Shown here in pieces: positions 7,198 to 15,572 of a stretch of 42,456 nucleotides of DNA. Origin of the DNA: Candidatus Avelusimicrobium aviculae (GTDB taxonomy: Bacteria > Elusimicrobiota > Elusimicrobia > Elusimicrobiales > Elusimicrobiaceae); contig CALUXF010000015.1 of the NCBI GenBank assembly GCA_944324655.1, positions 1 through 42,456 on the forward strand. The letters are read 5' to 3'. Under the pieces are notes generated by a model that was not told the DNA's origin, made no database searches, and saw only the letters and a program-made list of their open reading frames with translations. A program made the translations under genes and the position numbers. Every line of letters starts with the position of its first letter. The stretch's first letter is position 1.

Positions 7198-7857
7198 ATG
7201 AAAGGCGGAACCACTACGGATTGGCGGGAAAAAGAATTGGCCCAATGGTATAACCAAAATATGCGCGGCAGTTTGGAAGGCTACGCCGCTTTATTTGGTT
7301 TTGAAAAGGCGGACCACGTGTTGGACCTGGGCTGCGGGGACGGCACGCTGCTTGCCATAGCCGCCCAGCAGGGGGCGCGTGTAACCGGGGTGGATATTTC
7401 CGACGAACAATTACACGCCGCCCGCGCCGCGTTGAAAGGGGTGAAAGGCGCTTCCTTAATTAAACAAACGCTGCAGGAAGTTAATTTCCCGGATAACAGT
7501 TTTACGAAAGTTTCCATCCGCAAGGCCATACACCACCTGACCAATGACGAAAAGGGCCTGCTGATAGATAAAATTTACCACTGGCTCAAACCGGGCGGCA
7601 TTTTAATTATTGAAGACATGATTTTAACTTTTGCCCTTCACCGCCGGGATGAAAACCGCCCCTTGGTGGAAAAAGACGCCGCCATTTATTACGGCGTCAA
7701 CTGGCCGGATTTTAGGGACGCTTTCTACACCACCATGTATCAGGAACTGCCTTGTGATTTGGCACAACTGAGCCACCATTTGCTGTTTACCGGGTTTCAT
7801 ATTTTAAAAATAGCCAGCCCGGCGTGTTTTATGTCCACCGTTATTGCGGAAAAATAA
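7198..7857 (+). CDS. class I SAM-dependent methyltransferase, 219 aa
   Basis: Rossmann-fold methyltransferase. Motif I VLDLGCGDGT lies at residues 41-50, the acidic ribose-binding end of strand 2 at VTGVDIS (about 62-68), and the post-IV region carries LKPGGILIIED. The substrate cannot be read from the sequence; the layout resembles the UbiE/Coq5-like Methyltransf_11/25 group. The ATG at 7198 was chosen over the TTG at 7192 because GAGAGAGG sits nine bases upstream. The stop is followed at once by the ATG of the MFS gene (TAAATG), so the pair is translationally coupled and may act in one pathway, for example modifying and exporting a small molecule. That last point is inference. Confidence 0.87.
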   Translation: MKGGTTTDWREKELAQWYNQNMRGSLEGYAALFGFEKADHVLDLGCGDGTLLAIAAQQGARVTGVDISDEQLHAARAALKGVKGASLIKQTLQEVNFPDNSFTKVSIRKAIHHLTNDEKGLLIDKIYHWLKPGGILIIEDMILTFALHRRDENRPLVEKDAAIYYGVNWPDFRDAFYTTMYQELPCDLAQLSHHLLFTGFHILKIASPACFMSTVIAEK

Positions 7858-9057
7858 ATGAAAGACATCTCTCTTGTAAAAGGGTGGACGTTGGTTGCCG
7901 CCTCGTTTATTGTGGTATTTGCTTTCAGCACGGTGGACCATGCCATCTCGCCTCTGGTGGAATGGCTGAGGGCCTTTTTTGGCGTAGCGGCGGAAAATGT
8001 GCTTTGGCTTATCAGTTCCTGCACGGCGGGGATAGTGGCCGGGCTTTTTGTGGGGCCGCAGTTTATTAAAAGCGTGCGGGTAAGCCGGGCGGTATGGATC
8101 AGCCTGCTTATGATGGCGGGCGGTGTATGGGCGTTTGTGGCTACCCCTGTATTTGCCTGGTCTTTGGTGGTGCGTTTTGTGTTTGGGTTGGGGGCGGGTA
8201 TTTTCAGCACCATTTTGTGGTGGCTTGCCTACGAAAGCATAGACCGCCGTTTTTACACCCCCATGATTACCGTTCTTACGGCGGCGCGCCCCATGGCGGT
8301 GGCGGCCGGGGTGCCGCTGGTGATGTACGGCGGGAAATACATCAGCTGGCGTTGGTCCTTTGCCGTTTTAGGTTTATTGACGGCTGTTTTTTGTTTGGCT
8401 TTTTTATGGGCGGCCCCCAATGACGCGGGGCAGAAAGTTCCTTTTACGCCAAAAGCTGTTTTGGCGCGTTACCGCTTGGCCTGGGCCACCCCGCGCCTGA
8501 AAACCTTTTTTGCCGCCATGTTTGTTAACCGGCTGTGTTATTTTGGGTTTTACTCTATGCTGGGGCTGTGGTTTATCGGGCATTATCATTTAGATACATT
8601 GGAAATTGCCCGCCCGCTTATGGCTATTGGCGTTTGTGAAACGCTGATAAATTTTGTGGTGCCGTTTTTGTTAAGGATAGGCCCTAAAAAATTATTTTAT
8701 CTGTCTGTGGCGGGCAACGCCGCGGCGTTTGGCGCGTTTGCGTGGGGGGTATTGCCTTTGTGGTGGGCCATTGCGTTTATCGGTCTGTTTGCCATGACGG
8801 ACCGCGTATATAATATGCTGTTGCTGCTGTTTATACCCAAGGTGTTTGATGCTTCTAAGGACCGCACCACCATAGGCAGTTTGGTGACGCTGGTTTCCTG
8901 GGCGGCGTTAATGGCGGTTTCCTGGCTGGAGGGGGCTTTTTTGCAGGCGGCGGGCCTAAACGTTACGGCCGCTTGTTTGTTGTTGGCCCTTGTGGCGGGA
9001 ACCGTCCTTTATATTAAAGTGCTTAAACGCACCGTGTTTGCTGTTCCGGCCGCTTAA
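7858..9057 (+). CDS. MFS transporter, 399 aa
   Basis: A twelve-helix membrane protein of the usual major facilitator length. It has a short basic loop after helix 2 (FIKSVRVSRAVW), the region equivalent to motif A, and a larger central loop at about residues 195-215 between the two six-helix halves. Conserved Gly-rich helices (LGAGIFSTI and AAGVPLVMYGG) support the family. The substrate is unknown. Its ATG directly follows the methyltransferase stop with no gap. It may export a methylated metabolite, or the pairing may be incidental. Confidence 0.87.
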   Translation: MKDISLVKGWTLVAASFIVVFAFSTVDHAISPLVEWLRAFFGVAAENVLWLISSCTAGIVAGLFVGPQFIKSVRVSRAVWISLLMMAGGVWAFVATPVFAWSLVVRFVFGLGAGIFSTILWWLAYESIDRRFYTPMITVLTAARPMAVAAGVPLVMYGGKYISWRWSFAVLGLLTAVFCLAFLWAAPNDAGQKVPFTPKAVLARYRLAWATPRLKTFFAAMFVNRLCYFGFYSMLGLWFIGHYHLDTLEIARPLMAIGVCETLINFVVPFLLRIGPKKLFYLSVAGNAAAFGAFAWGVLPLWWAIAFIGLFAMTDRVYNMLLLLFIPKVFDASKDRTTIGSLVTLVSWAALMAVSWLEGAFLQAAGLNVTAACLLLALVAGTVLYIKVLKRTVFAVPAA

Positions 9058-9064
9058 CTGTTTT

Positions 9065-9073
9065 TGCTAGAAT
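9065..9073 (+). promoter_or_regulatory. extended -10 before the NlpE-domain gene
   Basis: TGC-TAGAAT (-10 at 9068-9073), 28 bases before the ATG at 9102. The leader carries the ribosome site AAGGAG. Confidence 0.5.
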
Positions 9074-9101
9074 AATAAAAAAGATGGAACAAGGAGATTT
9101 T

Positions 9102-9560
9102 ATGAAAAAAATGATTTGGGTAGTACTGGTGATTTTATTAGCCGGCGGTTTGGTGTGGTTTGGCACGTTGGATCAAGAAGCGCAGGACGGACTATTGGAG
9201 CCGCAAGCGCAGCCCCAGCAAACCCAGCCCGCAGGCAACCCGCAGGAAACGGGGGAAACGGCTCCCATTCAAGTAGTATACGAGGGTGTTTTGCCCGCGG
9301 CGGACTGCCCCGGCATTAAAACTACGCTTACTTTGTATACCAACGGGACCTTTCAGCTGCAGGAAGAATATTTAGAAAGAGATACTTCCTTTACGCAAAC
9401 GGGTACGTTTACCATACAGCAGGATTTACTGACGTTAACCACGCAAGATAATGATGTGCGCTATTTCCACATGGGCGAGGGTACCGCCTCTATGCTGGAT
9501 GCGGACAAACAACCCATTACCGGGGATTTGGCTTCCTATTACATTTTGCGCAGCAAATAA
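9102..9560 (+). CDS. NlpE N-terminal-domain envelope protein, 152 aa
   Basis: Residues 6-22 form a hydrophobic segment that acts as a signal anchor or uncleaved signal; no lipobox cysteine is present. A Gln/Pro/Glu-rich linker follows (about 30-58), then an NlpE N-terminal domain: YEGVLPAADCPGIKTTLTLY, a Gly-x-Phe-x-Leu strand, a Gly-Thr-Phe-Thr-Ile strand and the terminal Tyr-x-Leu-Arg. NlpE-type domains are small barrels that sense surface attachment or copper in enterobacteria; here only one Cys (Cys70-Pro, in place of the usual C-x2-C) is kept. The ATG at 9102 has AAGGAG six bases upstream. A terminator follows, so the gene is monocistronic. Confidence 0.85.
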   Translation: MKKMIWVVLVILLAGGLVWFGTLDQEAQDGLLEPQAQPQQTQPAGNPQETGETAPIQVVYEGVLPAADCPGIKTTLTLYTNGTFQLQEEYLERDTSFTQTGTFTIQQDLLTLTTQDNDVRYFHMGEGTASMLDADKQPITGDLASYYILRSK

Positions 9561-9578
9561 CAATAATTTTTATCTTCT

Positions 9579-9626
9579 AACGGGAAAAGCGGAAAACTGG
9601 TTTTTGCTTTTCCCGTTTCTTTTTTA
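9579..9626 (+). terminator. intrinsic terminator of the NlpE-domain gene
   Basis: Stem AACGGGAAAAGC (9579-9590) / GCTTTTCCCGTT (9606-9617), then TTCTTTTTT. The following 210 bases to the glycosyltransferase stop hold no convincing gene. Confidence 0.75.
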
Positions 9627-9839
9627 AGAAAACGCCACTGGTTGCCGCGCCGCGGCGTGTTTGGATATCCGCCCACTGTATACGCTGGCGGCATTTTTAG
9701 CGGGGGGAAAAAAATAAAGATAATGCTTTATTGCCAGCGCCCCCGCATAAGGCCGGGGCCGTATTTGGGGTAAAATTTTACATTTGCCGGCTCTAAAAGG
9801 CAGGGCGAAAACCAACCGCAGTCCCCGTAGGAAAACCGC

Positions 9840-10982
9840 TTATTTTTTGTAATTTGTAAAAAACGGAAAGGGATTTTGTTTTTGGTATACGCTGGCGGAA
9901 AACGCCTGCAAAGAAAGGGTGTAACAGTCCTTTTCCTGCCGGGCTTTGGGCCCGTTAGGGACGTTTTTGGGGAACCCGGGGTATTTTAACGCCAAATATC
10001 TGCCCAGCACCACAAAACTGATTAACTGAAACAGCGGGTTTTTGCGGCAGGTGCGGATGGCTTTTTCCCCAAAAGGGTAGCGTTTTAAAAAGATTTTTCT
10101 GTTTTGTTTCATTAACTGGTTGTAATTTTCCTGCCCAAAGCTGACTTTTCCTTTGTGATATACAAATACATTGGCGCTTAAACGGTGCGCAAAGCCGGCT
10201 TTGGCGGCGCGGAAGCACCAGTCCGTCTCTTCATAGTAGCCGCGGCCGTAAACCTCGTCTAAGGGGCCGATTTGTTTTAGCGCTTGGCGGCTTACCGCCA
10301 TACAAAAACCCGCCGTGGCCGGCAGGTAAATGGGTAAATCGGGCGAGAAGTCCCGCACGGCCTTATCCATATCCGCCAAGGGGACGTCCAGCGTGGTTTC
10401 TTGGTGGGCAAAAAAGAAATTTTGGGAACTGCCGGAATTGGTCCACGGGCCGCAGGAGGCCACTTTATCATTCGTAAATATAGGGTAAAACAAGCGGGAG
10501 GCCCAAGCGGGGGGAACCTCGGTATCCATGTTTAAAAGGACAAAATCGTTTTGGGAGGCGGATATCAATTGATTGGCCGTTTTGGAAAAACCTTTGTTTT
10601 GTTGATTAATAAAAAGGGTTATTTTTTCAGGGAATTTTTCTTTCCACGCTTGTAAAAGCGTTGCCACTTGCGGGTCTGGGCTGCCGTCATCAGCCAGATA
10701 AATGTGAAAAGGCAAATCGGTATGTTGCAGGATGCTTTGCAAACAAGGGGTTATATAGGAATACCCGTTATATACCGGGATTAAAATGTCTATCGGCCGC
10801 GGGGCGGGGGCGAATTGGGGGGAAGCAAAAAGCCCCTGCGCTTGGCAGCGGCCAGTGGGGCGGGCTTCCCATCGGGCGGCCTGCTGTGTGGCCTGCCGCA
10901 TTTGCCGGGTAAAAAACTCCGCCGGCAGCAGGGGTTTGAATAAGCGGAGCAGTTCCCTTTTGAATTTTAGATAAAAAAGCAT
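9840..10982 (-). CDS. GT2-family glycosyltransferase, 380 aa
   Basis: The GT-A fold is recognisable after an N-terminal extension of about 60 residues: IDILIPVYNG, the nucleotide-binding DDG at 98-100, the metal-binding Asp-Thr-Glu (153-155, in place of a canonical DxD), the acceptor-loop pattern TAGFCMAVSR and a GYYEETDWCFR motif typical of rhamnosyltransferase-like GT2 enzymes. It is the last gene of the minus-strand rfb arm, 25 bases after rfbD, and probably uses dTDP-rhamnose; donor and acceptor are inferred from context. The C-terminal segment is basic and may be membrane-associated. Confidence 0.88.
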   Translation of the reverse strand: MLFYLKFKRELLRLFKPLLPAEFFTRQMRQATQQAARWEARPTGRCQAQGLFASPQFAPAPRPIDILIPVYNGYSYITPCLQSILQHTDLPFHIYLADDGSPDPQVATLLQAWKEKFPEKITLFINQQNKGFSKTANQLISASQNDFVLLNMDTEVPPAWASRLFYPIFTNDKVASCGPWTNSGSSQNFFFAHQETTLDVPLADMDKAVRDFSPDLPIYLPATAGFCMAVSRQALKQIGPLDEVYGRGYYEETDWCFRAAKAGFAHRLSANVFVYHKGKVSFGQENYNQLMKQNRKIFLKRYPFGEKAIRTCRKNPLFQLISFVVLGRYLALKYPGFPKNVPNGPKARQEKDCYTLSLQAFSASVYQKQNPFPFFTNYKK

Positions 10983-11007
10983 AGTACTTTTCCGTTTATG
11001 GCGTTGT

Positions 11008-11853
11008 TTATTCTGTTAGTTTGTTTAAACAGCAGTCTGCCCCTTGTGTCCAATGTTTTAAAGACAGGCCAAATGTTTGGGTTATTTTGCTTTTATTTAA
11101 GACGCAAAAAGCCGGACGCGCGGCTTTAGTGGGGTACTGGGAGGACAAAACCGGGCGCACGCAGCACGAAATGTCGGCTTTTTTCAATACGTACCAAGCC
11201 AAATCATACCAGGAGCAGACTCCATCGTCCGTAAAGTGATAAATTTCTTTGCTGCCGGCTTTTATTTGAGGCAGAATCTCTATAATGGCCTGCGCCAAGT
11301 GCCCGGCATAGGTGGGGGTGCCTATTTGGTCAAACACCACGTTAATTTCCGGCCTTTCCTTCCCCAGCTTAAGTATTGTTTTTACAAAATTTTTTCCGTA
11401 CGGGCTGTACAGCCACGCCGTGCGTAAAACAACGGCGGTGCGGGCGTATTGCAAAACGGCTTGTTCCCCTTCCTGTTTGGTTTTGCCGTATACGTTTAAA
11501 GGGCGGGTGGGGGCGGTTTCGCTTAGCGGCGTGTTGACGGAGCCGTCAAACACGTAATCGGTAGATAGATGAATAAGCGGAATATTTTGGGCCGCGGCCA
11601 GCTTGGCCAAATTGGCCGGCCCGCAAGCGTTGATTCGGCGGGCGGGTTCCGGTTCGGCTTCCGCCTGGTCTACGTTGGTATAAGCGGCGCAGTTGATAAT
11701 GGCGCTGAAGGATTTGTCCTGTCCGTAAGACAAAACGGCGGCTTCCTGGGTAATGTCCAAGTCAGCCGCGTCCGTATACAGGGCCTCCCCCCGCGGCAGA
11801 ATGTCCCGCAGGCAGCGCCCTAATTGCCCGTTAGCGCCGGTGATTAAAAGCAT
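11008..11853 (-). CDS. rfbD: dTDP-4-dehydrorhamnose reductase
   Basis: The last step of dTDP-L-rhamnose synthesis: NAD(P)H reduction of dTDP-4-keto-L-rhamnose. 281 aa, normal length. The N-terminal dinucleotide motif GANGQLG lies at 6-12, the INCAAYTNVDQAE segment is typical of RmlD, and the catalytic Tyr-x-x-x-Lys is in VYGKTKQEGE. STDYVFDG is present. The gene overlaps rfbC by 10 bases, in the order rfbA'-rfbC-rfbD-GT2 on the minus strand. Confidence 0.95.
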   Translation of the reverse strand: MLLITGANGQLGRCLRDILPRGEALYTDAADLDITQEAAVLSYGQDKSFSAIINCAAYTNVDQAEAEPEPARRINACGPANLAKLAAAQNIPLIHLSTDYVFDGSVNTPLSETAPTRPLNVYGKTKQEGEQAVLQYARTAVVLRTAWLYSPYGKNFVKTILKLGKERPEINVVFDQIGTPTYAGHLAQAIIEILPQIKAGSKEIYHFTDDGVCSWYDLAWYVLKKADISCCVRPVLSSQYPTKAARPAFCVLNKSKITQTFGLSLKHWTQGADCCLNKLTE

Positions 11854-12398
11854 GGGTTTTCCTTATAGGCGGCAAAGGAGCCGCTTTTTAAATCTTTGGC
11901 TGATAAAACGGCTTTAGATGGGCTGATTTTCCAGTCTATATTCAGTTCCGGGTCATCAAAACGGATGGAGCCCTCGGCCGCTTTGTTGTAAAAGTTATCG
12001 CATTTATAAGCGAATTTTGCCGCAGGCGTTAATACGCTAAACCCGTGGGCGAAACCGCGCGGAATAAAAAATTGTTTTTTGTTCTCGGCGCTGAGTTCCA
12101 CCCCAAACCACTGGCCAAAGGTGGGGCTGCTGCGGCGTAAATCCACGGCTACGTCCCAAACGGCTCCTTCCAATACGCGCACCAATTTGGCCTGCGCAAA
12201 CGGAGGTTTTTGAAAATGCAGCCCGCGTAATGTATTTTGAGCGGAAAAAGATTCATTATCCTGTACAAAATCGGCTTGGAGACCTATCTCTTCGCAAGTG
12301 CGTTTATTGTACGATTCAAAAAAATATCCCCGGTTATCCGTAAAAACCGCAGGGGTTAAAATCAAAAGCCCGGCAATAGGGGTATTAGAAAAATCCAT
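11844..12398 (-). CDS. rfbC: dTDP-4-dehydrorhamnose 3,5-epimerase
   Basis: Cupin-fold epimerase that inverts C3 and C5 of dTDP-4-keto-6-deoxyglucose. 184 aa. The motif LRGLHFQ carries the catalytic base His61. The strands around DVAVDLR and GFAHGFSVL, and the Tyr in the FAYKCDNFY region, are as expected. ESYN near residue 30 and the terminal PELNIDW also fit RmlC. Its ATG overlaps the end of the rfbA copy by 14 bases and its end overlaps rfbD by 10, so it is firmly in the operon. Confidence 0.95.
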   Translation of the reverse strand: MDFSNTPIAGLLILTPAVFTDNRGYFFESYNKRTCEEIGLQADFVQDNESFSAQNTLRGLHFQKPPFAQAKLVRVLEGAVWDVAVDLRRSSPTFGQWFGVELSAENKKQFFIPRGFAHGFSVLTPAAKFAYKCDNFYNKAAEGSIRFDDPELNIDWKISPSKAVLSAKDLKSGSFAAYKENPCF

Positions 12399-13267
12399 TT
12401 TTTTCGTCCTCGGGTATATTGGATAGGTAAGCGCCGTATTCCGTGTTTTTCATCAGTTGGGCGCGGCGGGCCAGGTGTTTGGCGTCTATCCAGCCGTTTC
12501 TGTAAGCGATTCCTTCCAAACAGGCGATTTTTAGCCCCTGGCGGTTTTCTAACGCTTCAATGAATATGGAGGCTTTGATTAAATCGGCATGGGTGCCCGT
12601 ATCCAGCCAGGCCATGCCGCGCCCCATTAATTGTACGGATAGTTCCCCGTGTTTTAAATACCAGTTGTTGACGTCTGTAATTTCTAATTCCCCGCGGGGA
12701 GAAGGAGTTAAATTTTTGGCAATGTCCACCACCCGGTTGTCATAAAAATAAAGCCCGGTTACCGCCCAATTTGATTTGGGTTGTAACGGTTTTTCTTCTA
12801 TGGAGACGGCTTGGTTGTTTTTATCTACTTGCACGATGCCGTAAGCGGAAGGGTTTTTAACGTGATAAGCAAACACGGTCGCTCCGCTGGGTTGGGAGGC
12901 CGCTTCGGTGAGTAATTTTTTTAAGTCCCGCCCATAAAAAATATTATCCCCTAAAATAAGGCATACATTGTCTTTTGCGATGAATTTCTCCCCTAAAATA
13001 AAAGCTTGGGCCAGCCCTTCCGGCTTGGGTTGTTCCGCGTAAGATAGACGTATGCCGTTCTTCCCCGGTGCCTAAGAGGGCTTTATAGAGGGGAAGGTCC
13101 TTGGGAGTGGATATAAGTAAAATATCGCGTATGCCGGCCAGCATTAATACGGACAGCGGATAAAAAATCATGGGTTTATCATAAACGGGAATAAGCTGTT
13201 TGGAAACGGCAAATGTGGCTGGATATAAACGGCTGCCGGTTCCTCCCGCTAAAATAATGCCTTTCAT
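12385..13267 (-). pseudogene. rfbA: glucose-1-phosphate thymidylyltransferase copy 1, frameshifted
   Basis: Two frames together give one RmlA protein. The first (13267 down to about 13060) reads [16 protein letters not shown] through LLGTGEE; the second resumes with [19 protein letters not shown] and runs to 12385. The break lies at about 13056-13064. Compared with the intact copy at 21485, two bases appear to be missing between the Glu-Glu and the Gly-Ile codons. No stop-free reading links the halves, so the enzyme should be dead unless ribosomal frameshifting or a sequencing error is involved. The downstream half could start internally at 12876 but would lack the nucleotide-binding site. 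The intact second rfbA would cover the loss. Confidence 0.85.
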
Positions 13268-13299
13268 GCTTTCTCCTTATACAGCGCTATTTTATGGTT

Positions 13300-14289
13300 T
13301 TATTTAAACCAGTTGGTAAAATAGAGCGCATAATAGGGTAAATTTTCGTCTTTGATAAATTTAGAAAAACGGCAAATCATTTTTACCTTTTTTCTTTTTA
13401 TCGGGCTGCAGTAAGAAATGTTTTTTTGAATGGTTTCAAAAGCCCGCCGGCACAGTTTCCCGGTTTCATACGAAGGGGGAAAAGAATATTTGCGCATTCT
13501 TTTTACCGCTTTTAAAGTCAGGTTGACAATACGGTTATAAAATAACGGTTCCGCTAATTGGCGGTGGGGCAAGTCCTGACACAGAAAAATCATATTGCCT
13601 AACGTGCTGTATGCACGGGGGGCGGGATTGGCTGATAAAGAAAGGTTGTTCCCCATACGGTAAACGTATAAATGCTCTGGAACAAAGGCAATTTTAGCGG
13701 CATATTGATAAAGAAGAATTTCAAAAGGGAAATCTTCCGCAATGGAATGCGGGCGAAAAGAAAGCTTATTTTCTTGTATCAGTGAATTTTTAATTAGTTT
13801 TAGCCATACCTGGGTGTCGTCTATGGCGGCTTGCAGGTGGGCCTTGCGGGTGGGGGCAGGGACGTCTCTTAAAAACCCTTTAAACTTTTTCTCACAGGGG
13901 GTTCTGTTGCCTGTTTTTATGTCTTCACATAAAAACAGGCAGCGTACAAGGTCCGCGTCGTTTTCTTGCGCCGTTTTATACAATGTTTCCAAATAAGCGG
14001 GTAGAATAATGTCATCGGCGTCCACAAAAGCGATGTATTTGCCTGTGGCGCTGCTTAACAAGATGTTGCGGGTTTGGGCCACCCCCTGGTTAACGGACTG
14101 CGTGATAATGCGCACGCGCGGGTCCCGCTGGGCGTATGTTTGAAGAATTTGTAAACTGCTGTCGGTAGAAGCGTCGTCTACACAAATAAGCTCAAAATCT
14201 TTATAAGTTTGCGTTAAGATGCTGTCTAGGCAAGCGGATAAAAATCGTTCGGCATTGTATACAGGTACCAGTACGCTGATTTGTGGCAT
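13300..14289 (-). CDS. GT2-family glycosyltransferase, 329 aa
   Basis: Canonical GT2 N-terminal half: ISVLVPVYNAERFL, ICVDDASTD (Asp38-Asp39), the NQGVAQTRN loop and the metal-binding Asp-Ala-Asp at 90-92 (FVDADD). The C-terminal part is helical and basic, ending with aromatic residues, and may bind the membrane or a lipid-linked acceptor. It is the first gene of the minus-strand arm, behind a good promoter (14347-14375) and a GGGAGATGAG ribosome site. The sugar donor is unknown. Confidence 0.9.
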   Translation of the reverse strand: MPQISVLVPVYNAERFLSACLDSILTQTYKDFELICVDDASTDSSLQILQTYAQRDPRVRIITQSVNQGVAQTRNILLSSATGKYIAFVDADDIILPAYLETLYKTAQENDADLVRCLFLCEDIKTGNRTPCEKKFKGFLRDVPAPTRKAHLQAAIDDTQVWLKLIKNSLIQENKLSFRPHSIAEDFPFEILLYQYAAKIAFVPEHLYVYRMGNNLSLSANPAPRAYSTLGNMIFLCQDLPHRQLAEPLFYNRIVNLTLKAVKRMRKYSFPPSYETGKLCRRAFETIQKNISYCSPIKRKKVKMICRFSKFIKDENLPYYALYFTNWFK

Positions 14290-14346
14290 GTAATCTCATC
14301 TCCCGTTACTTACCAAAGGCCAACCCTACTGAGATACTTTCTATAC

Positions 14347-14375
14347 ATTATGGCAAATTTTGATTTTATTAACAA
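14347..14375 (-). promoter_or_regulatory. promoter of the minus-strand rfb arm
   Basis: On the minus strand: -35 TTGTTA (14370-14375), a 17-base spacer ending TGC, and -10 CATAAT (14347-14352). The start codon is about 58 bases downstream. Confidence 0.65.
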
Positions 14376-14444
14376 CCAAAGAAAAGCCTTAATTATTCAA
14401 AATTTTTTTGTTTGTTCTTAAGGCGCTGAGGCTGAAATGCACGA

Positions 14445-14473
14445 TTGCAAACCCCCTTGCTTTATGCGATAAT
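14445..14473 (+). promoter_or_regulatory. promoter of the plus-strand rfb arm
   Basis: -35 TTGCAA (14445-14450), a 17-base spacer ending TGC, and -10 GATAAT (14468-14473), the same architecture as the opposing promoter. It leaves a leader of about 80 bases before rfbB. Confidence 0.7.
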
Positions 14474-14558
14474 ATATATTTGGTATTGTTATAGAAATAT
14501 TGTGGTTGAATTACTATATATAAATGATGTCTTTTAAACGGATATAGAGGGGCTTTAA

Positions 14559-15572
14559 ATGCCTGCAAAATATATTTTAGTGACCGGCGGAGCCGGATTT
14601 ATTGGTTCTAATTTTATTCCTTATTTTTTAGATGCCTTTCCACAGTACCACTTAATTAATTTAGATAAGCTGACTTATGCCGGGAATTTGGACAATTTAA
14701 AAGAAAGTGAAAAAAATCCCCGTTATACTTTTGTTCATGGGGATATTTGCGACGCGGGGTTGGTAAACGGCCTGTTTGCCCAATACGATATTGGCGGCGT
14801 TTTTCATTTTGCGGCGGAATCCCACGTGGATAATTCCATCTCCGGGCCATTGCCGTTTATTAAGACGAACATAGAGGGAACTTTCACCCTGCTGGAAGCC
14901 GCCCGCAAACATTGGATGAGTTCCCCCGGCCAGGCAAAACCCGGGTATGAGGGCTGCCGCTTCCATCATGTTTCCACGGATGAGGTATACGGCTCTTTAG
15001 GGGAGACGGGTTTATTTTCGGAAAATACCCCTTATGCGCCTAATTCCCCGTATTCCGCCTCTAAAGCCTCCAGCGATTTTTTGGCCCGCGCCTATTATCA
15101 TACGTATGGCATGAATATAACCATCAGTAATTGTTCCAACAATTACGGGCCTAAACAACATGCGGAAAAATTAATCCCCACCATTATCCGCAACGCCCTG
15201 GCCGGGCAGCCTATCCCTATCTATGGGGACGGTAAAAACGTGCGGGACTGGCTGTATGTGTCAGATCATTGCAAAGCCGTGGCGCTTGTGTGGCAGAAAG
15301 GCCGCGCGGGGGAGACATATAATATAGGCGGCCGCAACGAACGCAATAATTTGCAAATAGCGGATACGGTGTGCGGTTTGCTAGATGAGTTGGCCCCTTC
15401 TAAAAAAGGCCAATCTTACAAAGAGCTGGTGACTTTTGTGAAAGACCGGGCCGGGCATGACCGCCGCTATGCCATAGACGCGGCTAAACTGGAAACGGAA
15501 CTGGGGTGGAAAGCGCAGGAGAATTTTGAATCAGGCATACGCAAAACGGTAGCGTGGTATTTGAAAAAATGA
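14559..15572 (+). CDS. rfbB: dTDP-glucose 4,6-dehydratase
   Basis: Extended short-chain dehydrogenase that makes dTDP-4-keto-6-deoxyglucose. 337 aa. The NAD motif GGAGFIG is at 10-16, FHFAAESHVDNS is characteristic, the catalytic Thr-Asp-Glu is in HVSTDEVYG and Tyr165-x3-Lys169 in YSASK. NNYGPKQHAEKLIP and the RDWLYVSDH motif confirm RmlB over other epimerases. It leads the plus-strand arm behind a strong promoter. Its TGA overlaps the next ATG (ATGA). Confidence 0.96.
   Translation: MPAKYILVTGGAGFIGSNFIPYFLDAFPQYHLINLDKLTYAGNLDNLKESEKNPRYTFVHGDICDAGLVNGLFAQYDIGGVFHFAAESHVDNSISGPLPFIKTNIEGTFTLLEAARKHWMSSPGQAKPGYEGCRFHHVSTDEVYGSLGETGLFSENTPYAPNSPYSASKASSDFLARAYYHTYGMNITISNCSNNYGPKQHAEKLIPTIIRNALAGQPIPIYGDGKNVRDWLYVSDHCKAVALVWQKGRAGETYNIGGRNERNNLQIADTVCGLLDELAPSKKGQSYKELVTFVKDRAGHDRRYAIDAAKLETELGWKAQENFESGIRKTVAWYLKK

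Noticed and set aside
9624-9815. 63-codon open frame between the NlpE-domain terminator and the GT2 gene, sharing TATACGCTGGCGG with the GT2 3' end
   Set aside because: A 13-base direct repeat alone is too short to call a duplication, and there is no promoter or ribosome site.
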